A model generated the notes under the pieces. The model saw only the letters and a list, made by a program, of their open reading frames with translations, made no database searches and was not told the origin of the DNA. DNA of 64,000 nucleotides from contig CAKKTI010000020.1 in assembly GCA_920105805.1 (NCBI GenBank), forward strand, positions 4,056 through 68,055. The letters run 5' to 3'. This DNA is from Condylostoma magnum (Eukaryota; Ciliophora; Heterotrichea; Heterotrichida; Condylostomatidae). Below are positions 1-11,614 of the stretch, in pieces (position 1 is the first letter of the stretch; each line of letters opens with the position of its first letter). A program made the position numbers and the translations under genes.

Positions 1-75
1 AATCCAATACACTGCTTTAAAATGTATGATTATGCTAGAGATTTGCATTTAACCTAAAAGTAATTCAAAGCTGCA

Positions 76-1590
76 ATGATTGAGTCTGGGTATCCGTTAA
101 CTTTAGAGGAAATCGAGATCATTTGGCCTATGATATCAAAAAACGAGGAGGACAGAGCTAATGTGTTGCATTTTATTCAGTTAGTGACAAAAACTTACGA
201 AGAAATAACAGATATATACATAAAAATAAAGAACGCAGTTGAGTACAGAAGAGTTAATCTATTTGAATACCTCTTAGAATATGCAGTGGGCTAGGGAGGT
301 GGAATTTCTAAGGAAGATCTGCTTTAAGCCTTTGAAAATATTTAATTAAGCTTAACTCCAGAGGAGTATTTAATGATTTTTGACCACTTAGATAGATTTG
401 GAAGTGGTTTTATTCTAGTGTAAGAATTTGTTAGCTGGATAAACCCTTAAAGAATAGAAATTGACATAAGGAGTATGAAATGAGCAATTTCCTTAATCTA
501 AGAAATAGCAGATTCTTTATATAGCCTACAAGTGTAAGATGTTCAGTAATATTTGAGCCAGTATGGACTTCACAAAAATGGAACTATGTAAGTTCATCAT
601 TTTAGACTTGCACTAAGATCACTGGGACTAGCAGATCACCGAATAGATGTATAAAGATTTGTGAATGAACTTACAATACCAAATACAGATTATATCAGAG
701 TCGTTTACTTTATACAAGCTTTATAAGAATATGGAAATAATACACAAGATTAAAGGTAAAAAAGGACTCCTATTCTAAATCAACAATAATTAATGCAGTG
801 TTATCAAGCCTTAGATTAAATCGCTAACAAAATATAATAAAGAAGATAAGATGTATAACAAGTAGTTGAATCGTTTGATACATAAGGAAATGGATTAGTC
901 AACTTTTAAAGATTCTATTAGTATGTAAGGTCGCTGAATCTTTAAATCCCTGATTAGATTATGAGAAATATCTATTTACTTTTAGATACAGGAGAAGGAA
1001 GAATTCCAACAAATCGATTAATTGATGCTTTAACTATGGTTAGAATAGAGTAAATAACCTCTTAATCTCCTCAGTAATAAAGATACTATAACTTTGACCC
1101 TATTGCTGAGTTAGGAGACTATATGATTAGGAATTAAGTGTCAGCTGATCAGCTTTTAGAAGGCTATATCAATGATATAAGCTACTATGACTTATTATCG
1201 GCTATGAAGTCTATTGGATTCTAATTAAATCTAAATTATGAAGAGGCTTTAATGGAAAGACTATAGATACAGAATTCTAGAGATAGAGTTGATACAATGA
1301 AGCTTAGAGGATTATTACCAAAAAGCACGTAGTAAAGAAGGCAAAATTACAGGTAATAAAGAAATATTACTAATTATAAGTATCAGGAAGTCATTGTAGG
1401 TGGATAAGATGAATACTTTGTAAGTGGAATGCATAATTATAAGGCAAAACCTGTGTATATTGAATAGCATTAAAATAAAAATATCAAAGCTAATTATTAT
1501 CCTTCAAATGAGTAGATTATGAGACAAGGGCTGAGAGTTAAAGAATTATCAAGGCAAAAGGTGTTTTATTAGATAAATTGTTAAGTTTAA
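76..1590 (+). CDS. EF-hand-like regulatory protein
   Basis: Read with TAA/TAG as Gln and TGA as Trp this is a continuous protein of about 500 residues. Several segments look like degenerate EF-hand pairs, for example a DHLDRFGSGFILVQEF loop near residue 115 and a KNGTMQVHHF loop near residue 175, followed by more helix-loop-helix segments and a basic tail. The family is therefore calmodulin-like, possibly a ciliary or cytoskeletal calcium sensor, but no closer match is recognised and most loops lack the full set of calcium ligands. The ATG at 76 is the first in frame and gives a sensible N-terminus. The end is uncertain: TAG at 1570, TAA at 1582 and TAA-TAG at 1588-1593 are all possible stops, and the last cluster was taken. 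Confidence 0.7.
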
Positions 1591-1786
1591 TAGTGTGTTA
1601 TTGCATGCTTTATATTATTACTAGAGTTAAATCTCTACTTATTTAACAATAAAGCTGTAGTAATAAGTGCATAATAAAATTACTTTGATAGATTAACTAT
1701 GAATTAATTGCCTAAATTTGTAATTTTTTCTAATATTGACCAGATTTAATTAATATATTTTAGTGGATTAACCAATTATTTATAAA

Positions 1787-2491
1787 ATGTCTAAAATTAT
1801 TCGCGAAAAACCAGCAAAAATAAACTTAAACTTTTAAAACTCGCTATAAGTTCCCTCACTCCCATCTTTGACAGATAAAGTAAGAACGCCGAATATAATT
1901 TCAAAATCAAAAGAAAGACTAAAGGAAGAAATAAAGCACTTAAAGGAATTAGGCGTAAGTACAGGAATTAGGATAAAATCAGAGAATTCAACCCCAGTGT
2001 AAATAATGAGGACATCTCTAACTATCGCTGATTTCTGGAGTACTAAGAAATAGAAACAGTATATTAATGATAATAATCTATGAGAGGCTTATCACTGTAT
2101 CAGATAAAATTAGTTGAAAAGGACAAAATCATTTAATAACTTAAACAATAAAATAGTAACAAATAATAATAAAGAGTTGCTTTAAACTAGGAGTAATAAC
2201 AGATCTTCAAGGTTTTTAATGGCTAGTAGTGATTCAGATCAATAAGTTACAACATTAAATAATGCTCCTAGAAAAGTACCATAAATCGACAAAATTATTA
2301 ATGATTGCAATACATTTATTCAATAAAGTTAAAGCTTTAGGAGCAAAACGTGTTAATAACAGTAAAAGATAATAAATAATTATTGAAAAACTAAAAGATT
2401 TGCCAATGGTAACAAAACCCCAGGATTCAAGATCAGCATTCCTAAATTCGAGTAAAACAAAATAAACAAAATAATAAATAATCTTCATTAA
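1787..2491 (+). CDS. Unknown basic Ser/Asn-rich protein
   Basis: An ATG at 1787 opens a frame of 234 residues rich in Lys, Asn, Ser and Gln, with no transmembrane segment and no domain I recognise. A short segment around residues 85-110 (TIADFWSTKKQKQYINDN) is the only part with mixed hydrophobic character. Composition resembles disordered cytoskeleton-associated proteins of ciliates, but that is only an impression. The first plausible stop is TAA at 2489. The frame continues without obvious coding character to TAA at 2579, which lies 1 nt from an in-frame stop of the convergent gene, so a longer form is possible. Confidence 0.6.
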
Positions 2492-2639
2492 TTGCACAGT
2501 ATTTTCCTATTTTTAGTAAGTTATTTGTTCCAATTTGATGCCTATATTGATCTTTGAAAAACATCAATATACATAATTTAAATTAACAATTGTGTTGCAA
2601 ATTGCTTGATAAATATAATTACCAATAATAGTTTAATTT

Positions 2640-3041
2640 TTATTCTCATACACAAAAGGGCTAAATCCATTTTAATTATCAAATCGACTCATGAGAAATA
2701 CTAACTTCCTTATCAAAAAGATTTGCAACAGTTGCCTTATTGCTTTAATTAATCGGTGGCAAAGTGTCAGTTCTAATAGTACAAACACTCTGTTATCTTT
2801 TATGCCCTTACTCTTCCTTTCTAATAGTCTAAAGAGCTGGTTTTACCTTTTAGTTCAGTACAACAATAGGACTTGATTTTTAACTTGAATAATTACCTTA
2901 CCTTGCCTCCTATCTTCACGTTGATCTTTATGTAATACTCGGCCTTTCCGTCTAAGCCTGTATAATATTTTATTTTTCATACTCATTTGATTCACTACAA
3001 GGTGTAACATTCCTTTTCTTCTAAGAGTTAACACATCCCAT
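2640..3041 (-). CDS. Small protein with N-myristoylation-type start
   Basis: A 133-residue frame starts MGCVNSQKKRN, a good match to the myristoylation-plus-palmitoylation signal MGCxxS/C, so the product is probably anchored on the cytoplasmic face of a membrane. The rest is basic, Gln/Ser/Thr-rich and apparently disordered; no domain is recognised. The start lies 24 nt downstream of the stop of the preceding same-strand gene (3066-3839). The end was set at TAA 2640-2642; an alternative in-frame TAA at 2583-2585 lies 1 nt from a stop of the convergent gene. Confidence 0.55.
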
Positions 3042-3065
3042 TTTTATTATAAAATTTATCTAATT

Positions 3066-3839
3066 TTATGCTGGTGTCTTTGGTGATTTGATTTCCTGCA
3101 GTAATTTTCCATAATCTACTTTTCCTGGCTTTTCTTCTACGATATATGCTTGATTTGTAATAATCTAAGGTAAAACGTGTTGATATGCAGTACTTGGCTT
3201 TCTATCCCCTAACAATTTTTAAAGTTAGCTTATAACAGTTGAATCATTAAACCCTAATTTCTTTAATCCCCAAATCAGTTCTATTAGATTGTCAGAGGGT
3301 AGATACTTAGCTTTTTCTTTAATCACAGGTACAACTATACTGCTTAGATGTTCTTTTAACTCTAGATTAAGCACAGCTGAAGAATATACTAAATTAGAAA
3401 CAACAACAGCTGGTATATCCTGCGGCTTAGCATACTTGAGTACAGATATCAACATACTAAAACTACTTTCAACAATTTACTTTCTCCTATTCATCAACAA
3501 AGCTGCGTTTAATCCAGTTTTATAGTCATTATCTGTGAAACAAGCGACCCATCTTTACACAAAGTTCCCCTCGTCTACTTCTTTGGCGTGATCTTACAAT
3601 GAAATTAACTCTTAATCTGGAGTATTCTTTATATCATTCGCCATATCATACAAATAGCACGACACCTCAGCAGTGTTTAGGGATTATTGATTAGGCTGGT
3701 TGGAATGCAAAATTATACGCTCCACTGTTCTATCTAAAGGATAAGCTGAGTAGGATTGAAAATCAGCGTAAAGCATTGGACTGTCAGCCGCTACCTCGGC
3801 TCTTGCTCCAGCAACCACTCTTCGTAAAGCACTAAGCAT
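3066..3839 (-). CDS. Unknown helical-repeat protein, possibly mitochondrial
   Basis: This encodes 257 residues starting MLSALRRVVAGARAEVAAD, an Arg/Ala-rich, acid-free N-terminus that looks like a mitochondrial presequence. The body is made of amphipathic helices such as DNLIELIWGLKKLGFND, which recall the helical repeats of FASTK/RAP or pentatricopeptide-type mitochondrial RNA-binding proteins, but no RAP domain is visible and the assignment is weak. The stop is TAA at 3066-3068 after SPKTPA. It is divergent from the DHHC gene, with 76 nt between the two start codons. Confidence 0.65.
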
Positions 3840-3915
3840 TTTTATAAATATGGAAAAAGTAGTACTCAGTAAGAGATAGTAGAATAGATTAAAGTGAGTT
3901 GGGAAATACGGAAAT

Positions 3916-4386
3916 ATGTATGGAGTGTGTTTCAATTACCAGGGAGTTCCGCTTATTTCTATTGGGCCTCATTGAAGCTCATTTGTTTGTTTTTGCGGAG
4001 TTTTAAGTGGGGTTGGATTCGGGTTCAGTTTTGGAGTTGCTTCAATGGTAAATCAGTATTTTGTATGAGCTGGAGTTGTTATTACGTGTTTTTGTGTTGG
4101 GAGTTACTGCTTAACTGCGTTTTCTAATCCTGGGGTTGTTAATTAGGAGGATTAGGAGGTTGAAAATATTGGTTATTTTTGTAAGGTATGTGAAGTTTTT
4201 TAGCAGCAAGGGACTGAGCATTGTGATTATTGTAATTTGTGTATTGAAGATTATGATCATCATTGCCCTTGAACAAGTAAGTGTATAGGGAAAGGCAATA
4301 AAATCTACTTTTATAGTTTCATGCTAGGATTGTCGTTAATGATATTATACATGGCAGCTTGCTTTACCTGAGGACTAAAATCCTAA
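3916..4386 (+). CDS. DHHC-type protein S-acyltransferase
   Basis: It transfers palmitate to Cys residues of membrane-associated proteins. Two membrane segments (about residues 24-43 and 47-70) are followed by the TAFSNPG motif and the Cys-rich domain with CKVC, HCDYCNLC and the catalytic DHHC-CPW, where Trp is the TGA at 4270-4272. A third membrane segment follows. Most family members have two membrane helices on each side of the DHHC domain, so this 156-residue form is short and apparently lacks the fourth helix. The end was put at TAA 4384; reading on gives 16 more polar residues to TAG-TAA at 4432-4437, still without a fourth helix. Start at 3916 is the ATG closest to the first membrane segment. 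Confidence 0.85.
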
Positions 4387-4483
4387 AAATTTCTTAATTT
4401 AACTAACAGGGGTGGGATACGAGGAACAAACTAGTAATTTAATTATACACATAATAACAACTAAGCAAATTACCTAATCTTTA

Positions 4484-5044
4484 TTAAATCCCATGCTTAA
4501 TGCTTGCAGCGCTATTCAATCCTTTTAACTTCTCCATTAATTTAAGCAATTGAAAATCTTTCTCATCTGAAAATCAGCTTTATACTTCAATTCCATTCTC
4601 AGATTACAAAACTCCTTTTAAATCATTATCAACTATAATTATATCCCTTAGATCTCTACCCAGAATCATAAGATCTTTTAATATCTTTCCTTCTTATATT
4701 CTGCATTGATCTCTACTAAGTATTTGTTTTATGAAGTTTTTACCAGGATCTAAAAATTTCAGCACTTAATTCGCGTATTCTTTCCTAGATGCTGTAAAAA
4801 TAACTATTTCATACAGTTTTGATAACTATTTAAGAAAAATTACGGCAAATGGTCTTATTTTTACATAAACTATGTATCTATTGCCATCGATTACTAATGG
4901 AAATAGAAAGTTAGCATTTGGAATTGGATCAATTGAACTATGCACTAGAGTTTCATCTAGGTCTAATACTAGAGTATATTTAGGAGATCTGCGGGTTTTC
5001 ATTGGAAGTGCATTTTGCATAAGGCTTTTCTTACAAAACTTCAT
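4484..5044 (-). CDS. SCP/NIF-type HAD phosphatase
   Basis: A phosphatase of the small CTD phosphatase family (SCP, Dullard/CTDNEP1-like). The catalytic DLDETLVHSS motif is near residue 28, giving the nucleophile and general-acid aspartates. It is followed by VKIRPFAVIFLK, KLYEIVIFTASRKEYA, SRDQC and a VDND motif, all in the family order. Known members dephosphorylate Ser/Thr in RNA polymerase II CTD, lipin or SMADs; the substrate here cannot be told. The protein is 186 residues, nearly all catalytic domain. The stop was set at the TAA-TAA pair 4481-4486. An in-frame TAA at 4439-4441 would add 15 residues and lies 1 nt from a stop of the convergent DHHC frame. Confidence 0.88.
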
Positions 5045-5517
5045 AATTATTATTTACAATTATTTTCCTGTTCAGTATATCATCAGTTACTCTTTGTTTA
5101 TAGATTTTTTTTATCTTTGATTGTTAATATAAAATTTCAGACCTATTAAGCATGCAATACTATGTTTTTACTGTAAACTATACTTCTAATTCAATACAAA
5201 CATTATAGTATTTAGCTGATTATCAATAATGAAAAATTTTCTTAATATAAGCAAAGCTATTGTAAATTTAAGACTAATTGGAGGATAAACAAGCAATTGA
5301 GTATCTAGTAGTGCATTAATTATCTAAAATTGGAATCATCAAATCTTAGAATAAAAAAAAGTAAAAATTTTTATGCTACACCCTTGGCTAAAATTAAATG
5401 TCTTCAAAAATTAATTTGCTGAGTTCATAAAATTACTTTAATTTCAGCACATGTAATTTTAAACTAACAACGTATTACCAAACATCCTAATTAAAAAAAA
5501 CATCTTTAACCCACTAA
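5045..5517. other. AT-rich intergenic stretch
   Basis: No gene is supported in these 473 bases between two same-strand genes. A plus-strand ATG at 5229 opens a short frame of about 40-75 codons with mixed composition, but in this code every frame is open, so that alone is weak. The stretch would contain the promoter of the phosphatase gene starting at 5044. Confidence 0.4.
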
Positions 5518-7161
5518 CTAATCATACTCAGACGGAGTGAATACATCATCAATCTTCAAAATCATTCTTACAACCTGTGTGGCTAGCTCCAATTACTGAA
5601 TTTTACTAGAAAGTGACTCAAATACTCCAAGTTCCTTCATATCCTGACTTCCAGCCCACATACAATCCACTCCTAACCTTAGATCCTAATCCCCGTCCAT
5701 CTTAGCCTTCAACGCCGTCACTTCTTCAATAGGATTTAACCCTGAGTTCTCAGCCAACGCCGTGGGAATATCCTCAAGTGCATCAGCAAAGGCCCTTATT
5801 GCATATTACTCAATTCCTAGCTCCCTGTCTGCAACCTTTCCTACTTCGATAGCACACATCAGCTCAGCACATCCACCTCCATATACAATATTAGAGTCAT
5901 GTACCATGTTCCTCACTACACACATAGCGTCGTGCAGGCATCTCTTAGCTTCTTCTACTATCATTTAATTAGCTCCTCGTACTAGCACAGTAACTGCTTT
6001 GGTATTCGCGCATTCTTCAATTATTATCATCTTGTCGTCTGTAGTACCGAAATGATGCTCTCTTACTAAACCGGCTTGTCCTAGCTTTTCCTGTGAGAGT
6101 TCTTGGAATCTTGGAACTATACGGCCCCCTGTAGCCATTGCTATTAGTTCTATCTCCACACCGCCAACCCATCGTACTGATGGAAGGTTGTGGAGCATTA
6201 GTAAGTGGTTTGCTTCGTCGTCAAATCCCCATTAACAGATTACTAAATTGGCACCTGAATTTTTCACATCATTAACCATATTAATGAAATAGTCTTGTTC
6301 CTACTGATACAATCTATGATAATCCTCAGCTGAGGAAATTTCAATCTTATGCTTTGTTTTAGGCTTTGGTGGCTCGAAAGGACAGGTCAGTATAGCGATC
6401 TTTGCATCTCTTACCTCCTTAACCATTTACGGATGTGCCATGTCCTTATCAATAACAATTCCTCTAATCAGCATAGTATTAGCCAAACTACCCCCAGGCT
6501 TTCCAATCACCTTAATATGCTCGAAATTAACATCATCTCTATCCTCTTCTTTCACAGCTAGCACAGCATTGACTGCGATTTCTGCCATTTGCTCCTTATG
6601 TGAAGAAATGATTTTACTAGACAGTGCAGTGTACGCTGCTTGCTTTAAAACCTTGTAATCCTCAGCATTTATGTCCAACGTCTCTGCTGTTTTCCTAAGA
6701 TGCTCTACAGCTACTTCACAAGCTCTCTAGAACCCATCACATACCCTCAAAGGATGCAATCCTTTGTCTAATAAAATCTGAGCTTATTCCAGCAACGCTC
6801 CAGCCAGTACAACTACACCAGTGGTTCCATCTCCAATTTCATCATCTTGACTCTAACTCAACTCAACTAATAATCTTCCAATCTAATGCTCTACTTCCAT
6901 TTTGTCCATTATAGTGGCCCCGTCGTTGCTTACAACTATGTCATTGTCAGGTGATACTAGGATTTTGTCCATTCCTCGCGGCCCAAGACTGGTTCGTAGT
7001 AGATTGGCCACTGCGCGGGCTGCTGTTATATTCGCGCGCTGTGCATCCAGGCCTTTAATTCGTCGCTGTCTCTCTTACTCCTTGATTACTATAAAGGGAC
7101 GGCCCTGCTCGTCAAAGGCAAGCATCTGTTGTCCTGGCTGTGGGTTTGGGAAACCTTCCAT
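5518..7161 (-). CDS. CCT5: T-complex chaperonin subunit epsilon
   Basis: One of eight paralogous subunits of the cytosolic chaperonin TRiC/CCT, which folds actin, tubulin and other proteins. The 547-residue length matches the family. The nucleotide-binding motifs are present: [10 protein letters not shown] near residue 58, NDGATI near 79 and GDGTT near 110, with a GGGCAE segment in the C-terminal equatorial domain. The epsilon assignment rests on [11 protein letters not shown] and [19 protein letters not shown], which are typical of CCT5. TAA and TAG fall at many Gln positions, a good test of the code. The start at 7161 gives a normal N-terminus. It begins only 5 nt after the first stop of the upstream coiled-coil gene. 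Confidence 0.97.
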
Positions 7162-7166
7162 TTTTA

Positions 7167-8087
7167 TTATCAGGCTATACGGCTTCGGCCCCTGTTGAAA
7201 ATGACGCGTTCCAAGTGTACAATTTTGTCTTTCATGCTGGAAAGCTCAGAGGTGAGGTGGCGGAGTTGGTTCTAGTTTTAGGATTTTTGAGACTTCAGGT
7301 GGGAAAGGTCGCTGTTTAGAGAGGTTTGTTAGGAGAGGAGGTGGGAGAGGTCGTTTTGTTGGATTTGGAAGATGTTTTGGGTGGATTGGAGGGTTTTTTG
7401 GACAGTTGTGTAGTCTTGGGAGGCGAGTTGGGAGCGCTTGGTGAGGCGGTTTTGGAGGTAGTCGAGTTCTTGTTGGAGATACTGTGTTGTGTTATCTGTT
7501 TCTTTTAGTTGGGATTGGAGATTCTGCAGTTTGTAAGCGTTTTTTTCCCGCTCGTTGCGGATTAGTTGGTCTGTGGTTTTGGGTTAAAGGAAGTCTTGGT
7601 TGTGGGTTGACTGGGACAGGTGTTGGTATTGAGCGCGAGACTGGGAAAGCTGGCGTTGTAGACTGTCGATTTCTTGCTTTAAGTTGTTTACTTAGTCGTT
7701 GTGGTATTTTTGATTACTGCTGATTTGTTGTTGGATTGAGTCGGCCTGGGATTTTTCTTGCTCATGGAGGTGCTTTAGTTCCTATAATCTCTATTTTTAG
7801 AGTTGGATTTATGAGTCTTTGTCCTTTAAAGCATTGTTTACTTTTTATTTAAAGTCTTAGTGAGCGTATTCTACACCTGATTATCCCTGCTTTTAGATAT
7901 TTTGGAGTTCTGTTCTTAGTTATTAAATTTAAATTCGAAGGGTTTGGGTTAGTTTATCATAGTTTTCTTCTTGAATTCTTAGTCTTTTATAGGCATTTGA
8001 AATTGATTGTTCATGCTGCAGCTCTATTCGCTGCAGTTCATCTTAGTATATACTGTCGTTCTACCCTGATTCAGAGGATATACTCAT
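7167..8087 (-). CDS. Coiled-coil protein
   Basis: A 306-residue protein starting MSISSESGQND and then almost entirely heptad-patterned coiled coil, rich in Gln, Leu, Lys and Glu. No motor or membrane domain is seen. Composition and length resemble basal-body or axoneme-associated filament proteins, but no specific family is recognised. The GC content is clearly higher in the C-terminal half (about 7200-7700) than in neighbours. It ends TGA(Trp)-TAA-TAA at 7164-7172, and CCT5 starts 2 nt after the second TAA. Confidence 0.8.
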
Positions 8088-8303
8088 GTGAGTTTCCAAA
8101 ATTTTAGGAGTTTAAGGAGACCATTGCATTATTATTTCTTTATATGTAAGAAAGGGCATCTTATAAAGTAATCATAGATTTAATATGCATTTGGAACATC
8201 TATTTTTTAACAAATAAGGTAATTGGCAAGTATTGTTAGTATATTGAATAAGCTTATTCTAAACTCAGTACTAACAATTTTTCTTCGAAAGATTATAAAG
8301 AAT

Positions 8304-10151
8304 ATGGCAATGCATAATTATAAACTACCAAAATCAGGCCTAAGACTGTAAAAAGATTTATCCAATTTAAATCGCGTAAAAACTCCTACACACAACTACA
8401 TTGCCAATAGGCCAAAATCAAAAATCCCCTTTATAAGAGGGAATAAATCATGACAAGGAAGTCCTTTAAACAAGAATAGCATTTACAATACTTCCAAAAC
8501 TCCTCCACAAACCAGATAAAGAAAAGGACAAGTAGTTTCTTAGATTGTTAGAATTCCAGCAATTCCTTAGAGAAAGCAGTACTGAAATAAAAATAGAAGC
8601 AACTTATAAATAAATCAAACTTTCACTTAAACAGCTATATGTGCAGCAGTTTTTAGTAAAGCAAAAAAGAAATAAAGATCTGCAGATGCTTAAAAGGAGT
8701 AAAAACAATCAATTTAAAATTTTTCGTTACAAAAGAACTAAGAAATTATAAAAGGAAACAGGGAAATTAATACAACTTCAACAACTGTAAGTGAGGATAA
8801 TAGATTATGTGTATAATTAACTGATTTTTTAGCTATTTTAGACTTGGATGATAATCAGTAAAGTTACGTTAACTAAATTCAGCCTGTTTTCTATTATTAG
8901 TAAAGTCCAAAAAGCTATGAATCAACTGTACGAGAAAATATTGCATGTAAGTGTGCTTAGAGGAAAAAATATACTAGAGAAAAGCTAGCATAGGCTTTTA
9001 TATCCTAATCCTTATTACCTACCAGTTTCTTATAGCGTAAATTACCATCATTGCAATAAATCCTGATAAAACAAAAGCTTACTAATTAAAAAGTGCTATT
9101 GATTATATTTGATGGAGTTCTAGGATATATATCACATACAGAAAAGATTGATTATAATAATCCTAGATTTGTACTAAGGTCAAAGACTGTGCAGATGTTA
9201 AAATCCTTATAAAAGGATTATTAGATAGCTTTAGCATCTTCTCTATAAGGTAATAAATTTTTGAAAGTAATTCAATACTTTAGAGGATAAGGTGTTCAAA
9301 TCTAAGCAGTCTACAATATTAACTTGCATATATACTAACAGAAAGGTTCAATCTAAAATCCACTAAAGTTATAATTCTTAGAATTCAGTTAGATTGTAAA
9401 GGATTTTAGTATAAAATGTGTTAGTAAAGATTTGATTGTGATTTGCCCTTGTATTGCTGATAGCTAAGAAATAATAGAAACAGGATTATTTCAAAATTAA
9501 GGAATACATAAAAAAAGCTTTGTATAGTATTGTCCGGTTTAATCTGGGGAAAATAACTACTTACCTAAAATATTAATTGTACCTCATTTAAAGCTGTATT
9601 CTCAAAGTGAGGAAACCTTCAATGCAAAATGTATTGAATTCATTATAACATAGAAGATCATGAAAGGCTAAAAATCTAATTTATTAGTACCTATAAAAAC
9701 TAATAAGATTAAAAAGGCTGTTGTAAATTTATTCCTTCCTCCCATAAAAATCAATGATATAAGATAGGCTAATAAAATCAATCATATCTAATAAAAATCA
9801 GTTCAGCTTATTTAACCTAAAAGGTGAATTAAGCCTTAAGTAAAGGTTGAAGTATGTAAACTACATTAAAGAATATTTTCAACTTATCCTAAGCCCGAGA
9901 GCTTTCATTAGCTGTATTTATTTTAGAACTAAAGCTGCTCTAATTTATATCCTGGTAAGCCAAAAGTTGTATTTGAAGAGAAATTAGAGCTTTATAAAGG
10001 AATTTTGTCATTATTAAGTCATTCTTTAACTTGATAATTTGTATTTATTAATATTCAGTTGGATATATAGTTAGAATAGTTGCATAATAAACATTAGTAT
10101 ATTAATTTAGATTTTACAAGTTTACTTGAGGAAATGCTGTTGAGTAATTAA
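8304..10151 (+). CDS. HAD-fold protein of the NIF type, probably inactive
   Basis: The frame opens MAMHNYKLPKSGLR and encodes about 615 residues. The first 250 are basic, disordered and Gln/Ser-rich. A region near residues 260-400 looks like an NIF/SCP-type HAD domain: KVLLIIFDGVLGYISH at motif I, then RSKTVQMLKSLQKDYQIALASS as the FLK and motif II segments. In active enzymes motif I is DLDETLVH; here the first Asp position is Ile, so the nucleophile seems lost and a binding role is more likely. TGA-TAA at 10032-10037 is a possible earlier end, but the following 38 codons still look like helical protein, so TAA at 10149 was taken. Confidence 0.6.
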
Positions 10152-10332
10152 GACTGAAATTATGTGATAAAAATTATAAGTGATTTTAGACTAATATGAA
10201 AAACATACACTTTATAAAAACTTCTCATGTTGCTACTAAAATTAGACTAAGCATGTTATAAGTATTCTTCTAAGTTTCAATTATTCTTTTGTCTCTTAGT
10301 GTTATTGTAAAATATTTTATAATCAATAAAAA

Positions 10333-11584
10333 ATGGGTGACTCGGGTAGAAATTTTATAAGTTCCTTGAATAGGGGGGATATTGAAAAAGCATTATGTTA
10401 TTTAGATGATATTATTTTAGAAAATGCTGAAGTTGAATTTGAGATAATGAATAAAGGATAGATGCAAGTAGTGGGAGTTAATCAATCTAATTCAGGAATT
10501 TTAAATCCTTTTGATATGCAAAAAATATAAAAAAAGGAATAATAAAACAATGCACCTCCTTTTAGGTAATAACCTCCTCCTATTGGATAATAAAACAATG
10601 CACCTCCTCCTCTTGGATAATTAAACAATGCACCTCCTCTTGGATAATAAAACAATGCACCTCCTCCTATTGGATAATAAAACAATGCACCTCCTTTTAG
10701 GTAATAACCTCCTCCTATTGGATAATAAAACAATGCACCTCCTCCTATTGGATAATAAAACAATGCACCTCCTCCTCTTGGATAATTAAACAATGCACCT
10801 CCTCTTGGATAATAAANNNNNNNNNNNNNNNNNNNNNNNNNNNNNNNNNNNNNNNNNNNNNNNNNNNNNNNNNNNNNNNNNNNNNNNNNNNNNNNNNNNN
10901 NNNNNNNNNNNNNNNNTTGGATAATAAAACAATGCACCTCCTCCTATTGGATAATAAAACAATGCACCTCCTCCTCTTGGATAATTAAACAATGCACCTC
11001 CTCTTGGATAATAAAACAATGCACCTCCTTTTAGGTAATAACCTCCTCCTATTGGATAATAAAACAATGCACCTCCTCCTCTTGGATAATTAAACAATGC
11101 ACCTCCTCTTGGATAATAAAACAATGCACCTCCTCCTATTGGATAATAAAACAATGCACCTCCTCCTCTTGGATAATTAAACAATGCACCTCCTCTTGGA
11201 TAATAAAACAATGCACCTCCTCCTATTGGATAAATAAATAATCCCCCTCCTATTGGATAAATAAATAATCCCCCTCCTATTGGATAAATAAATAATCCCC
11301 CTCCTATTGGATAAATAAATAATTCTCCTCCTATTGGATAAATAAATAATCCCCCTCCTATTAGATAAATAAATAATCCCCCTCCTATTGGATAAATAAA
11401 TAATCCCCCTCCTATTGGATAAATAAATAATCCCCCTCCTATTGGATAAATAAATAATCCCCCTCCTATTGGATAATAAAACAATGCTTCCAATTAGGGC
11501 AGGGTTCAAATTTAACCGGCAAATAGATTTTTAAATAATCAACTACCCATGTTGAGCCCAAAAATGAATAATCAAAGATAATAG
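10333..11584 (+). CDS. Gln/Pro/Asn-rich tandem-repeat protein
   Basis: A short unique N-terminus, starting MGDSGRNFISSLNRGD and about 70 residues long with an amphipathic acidic helix, is followed by a long array of 9-10 residue repeats of the types GQQNNAPPPI, GQLNNAPPL and GQINNPPPI. Most repeat glutamines are encoded by TAA. A 25-residue tail leads to TAA-TAG at 11579-11584. Such Q/N/P-rich arrays are typical of low-complexity, potentially phase-separating proteins; no function can be assigned. A 100-base N gap (10817-10916) interrupts the array, so the true length and frame across the gap are unknown. The frame fits on both sides separately. The convergent CHAT-STAND gene ends about 30 nt away. 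Confidence 0.7.
10546..11480 (+). repeat. Tandem 27- and 30-nt coding repeats
   Basis: Units of 30 nt (Gly-Gln-Gln-Asn-Asn-Ala-Pro-Pro-Pro-Ile) and variants fill the first part, sometimes in a higher-order block ending in an FRQQ variant. From about 11227 a homogeneous array of 27-nt units (GQINNPPPI) follows. The near-identity of the units points to recent unequal exchange or slippage. The array contains the assembly gap. Confidence 0.9.
10817..10916. other. Assembly gap (100 N)
   Basis: Exactly 100 unknown bases within a tandem array. The length is likely a placeholder, because the reading frames on the two sides do not agree across 100 nt. Confidence 0.95.
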
Positions 11585-11614
11585 TTTCATAAATATAGAT
11601 CATTTACTAAAATA

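Noticed and set aside
7326-7723. Leu/Gly/Val-rich plus-strand frames at 7.3-7.7 kb
   Set aside because: They are antisense to the heptad-patterned coiled-coil gene; the composition is that expected of complementing Gln/Leu/Asp-rich sequence.
10482-11509. Gly/Tyr-rich minus-strand frames over the repeat array
   Set aside because: These are antisense readings of the Gln/Pro/Asn repeats. The plus strand has a unique N-terminus and the Gln codon pattern expected here.
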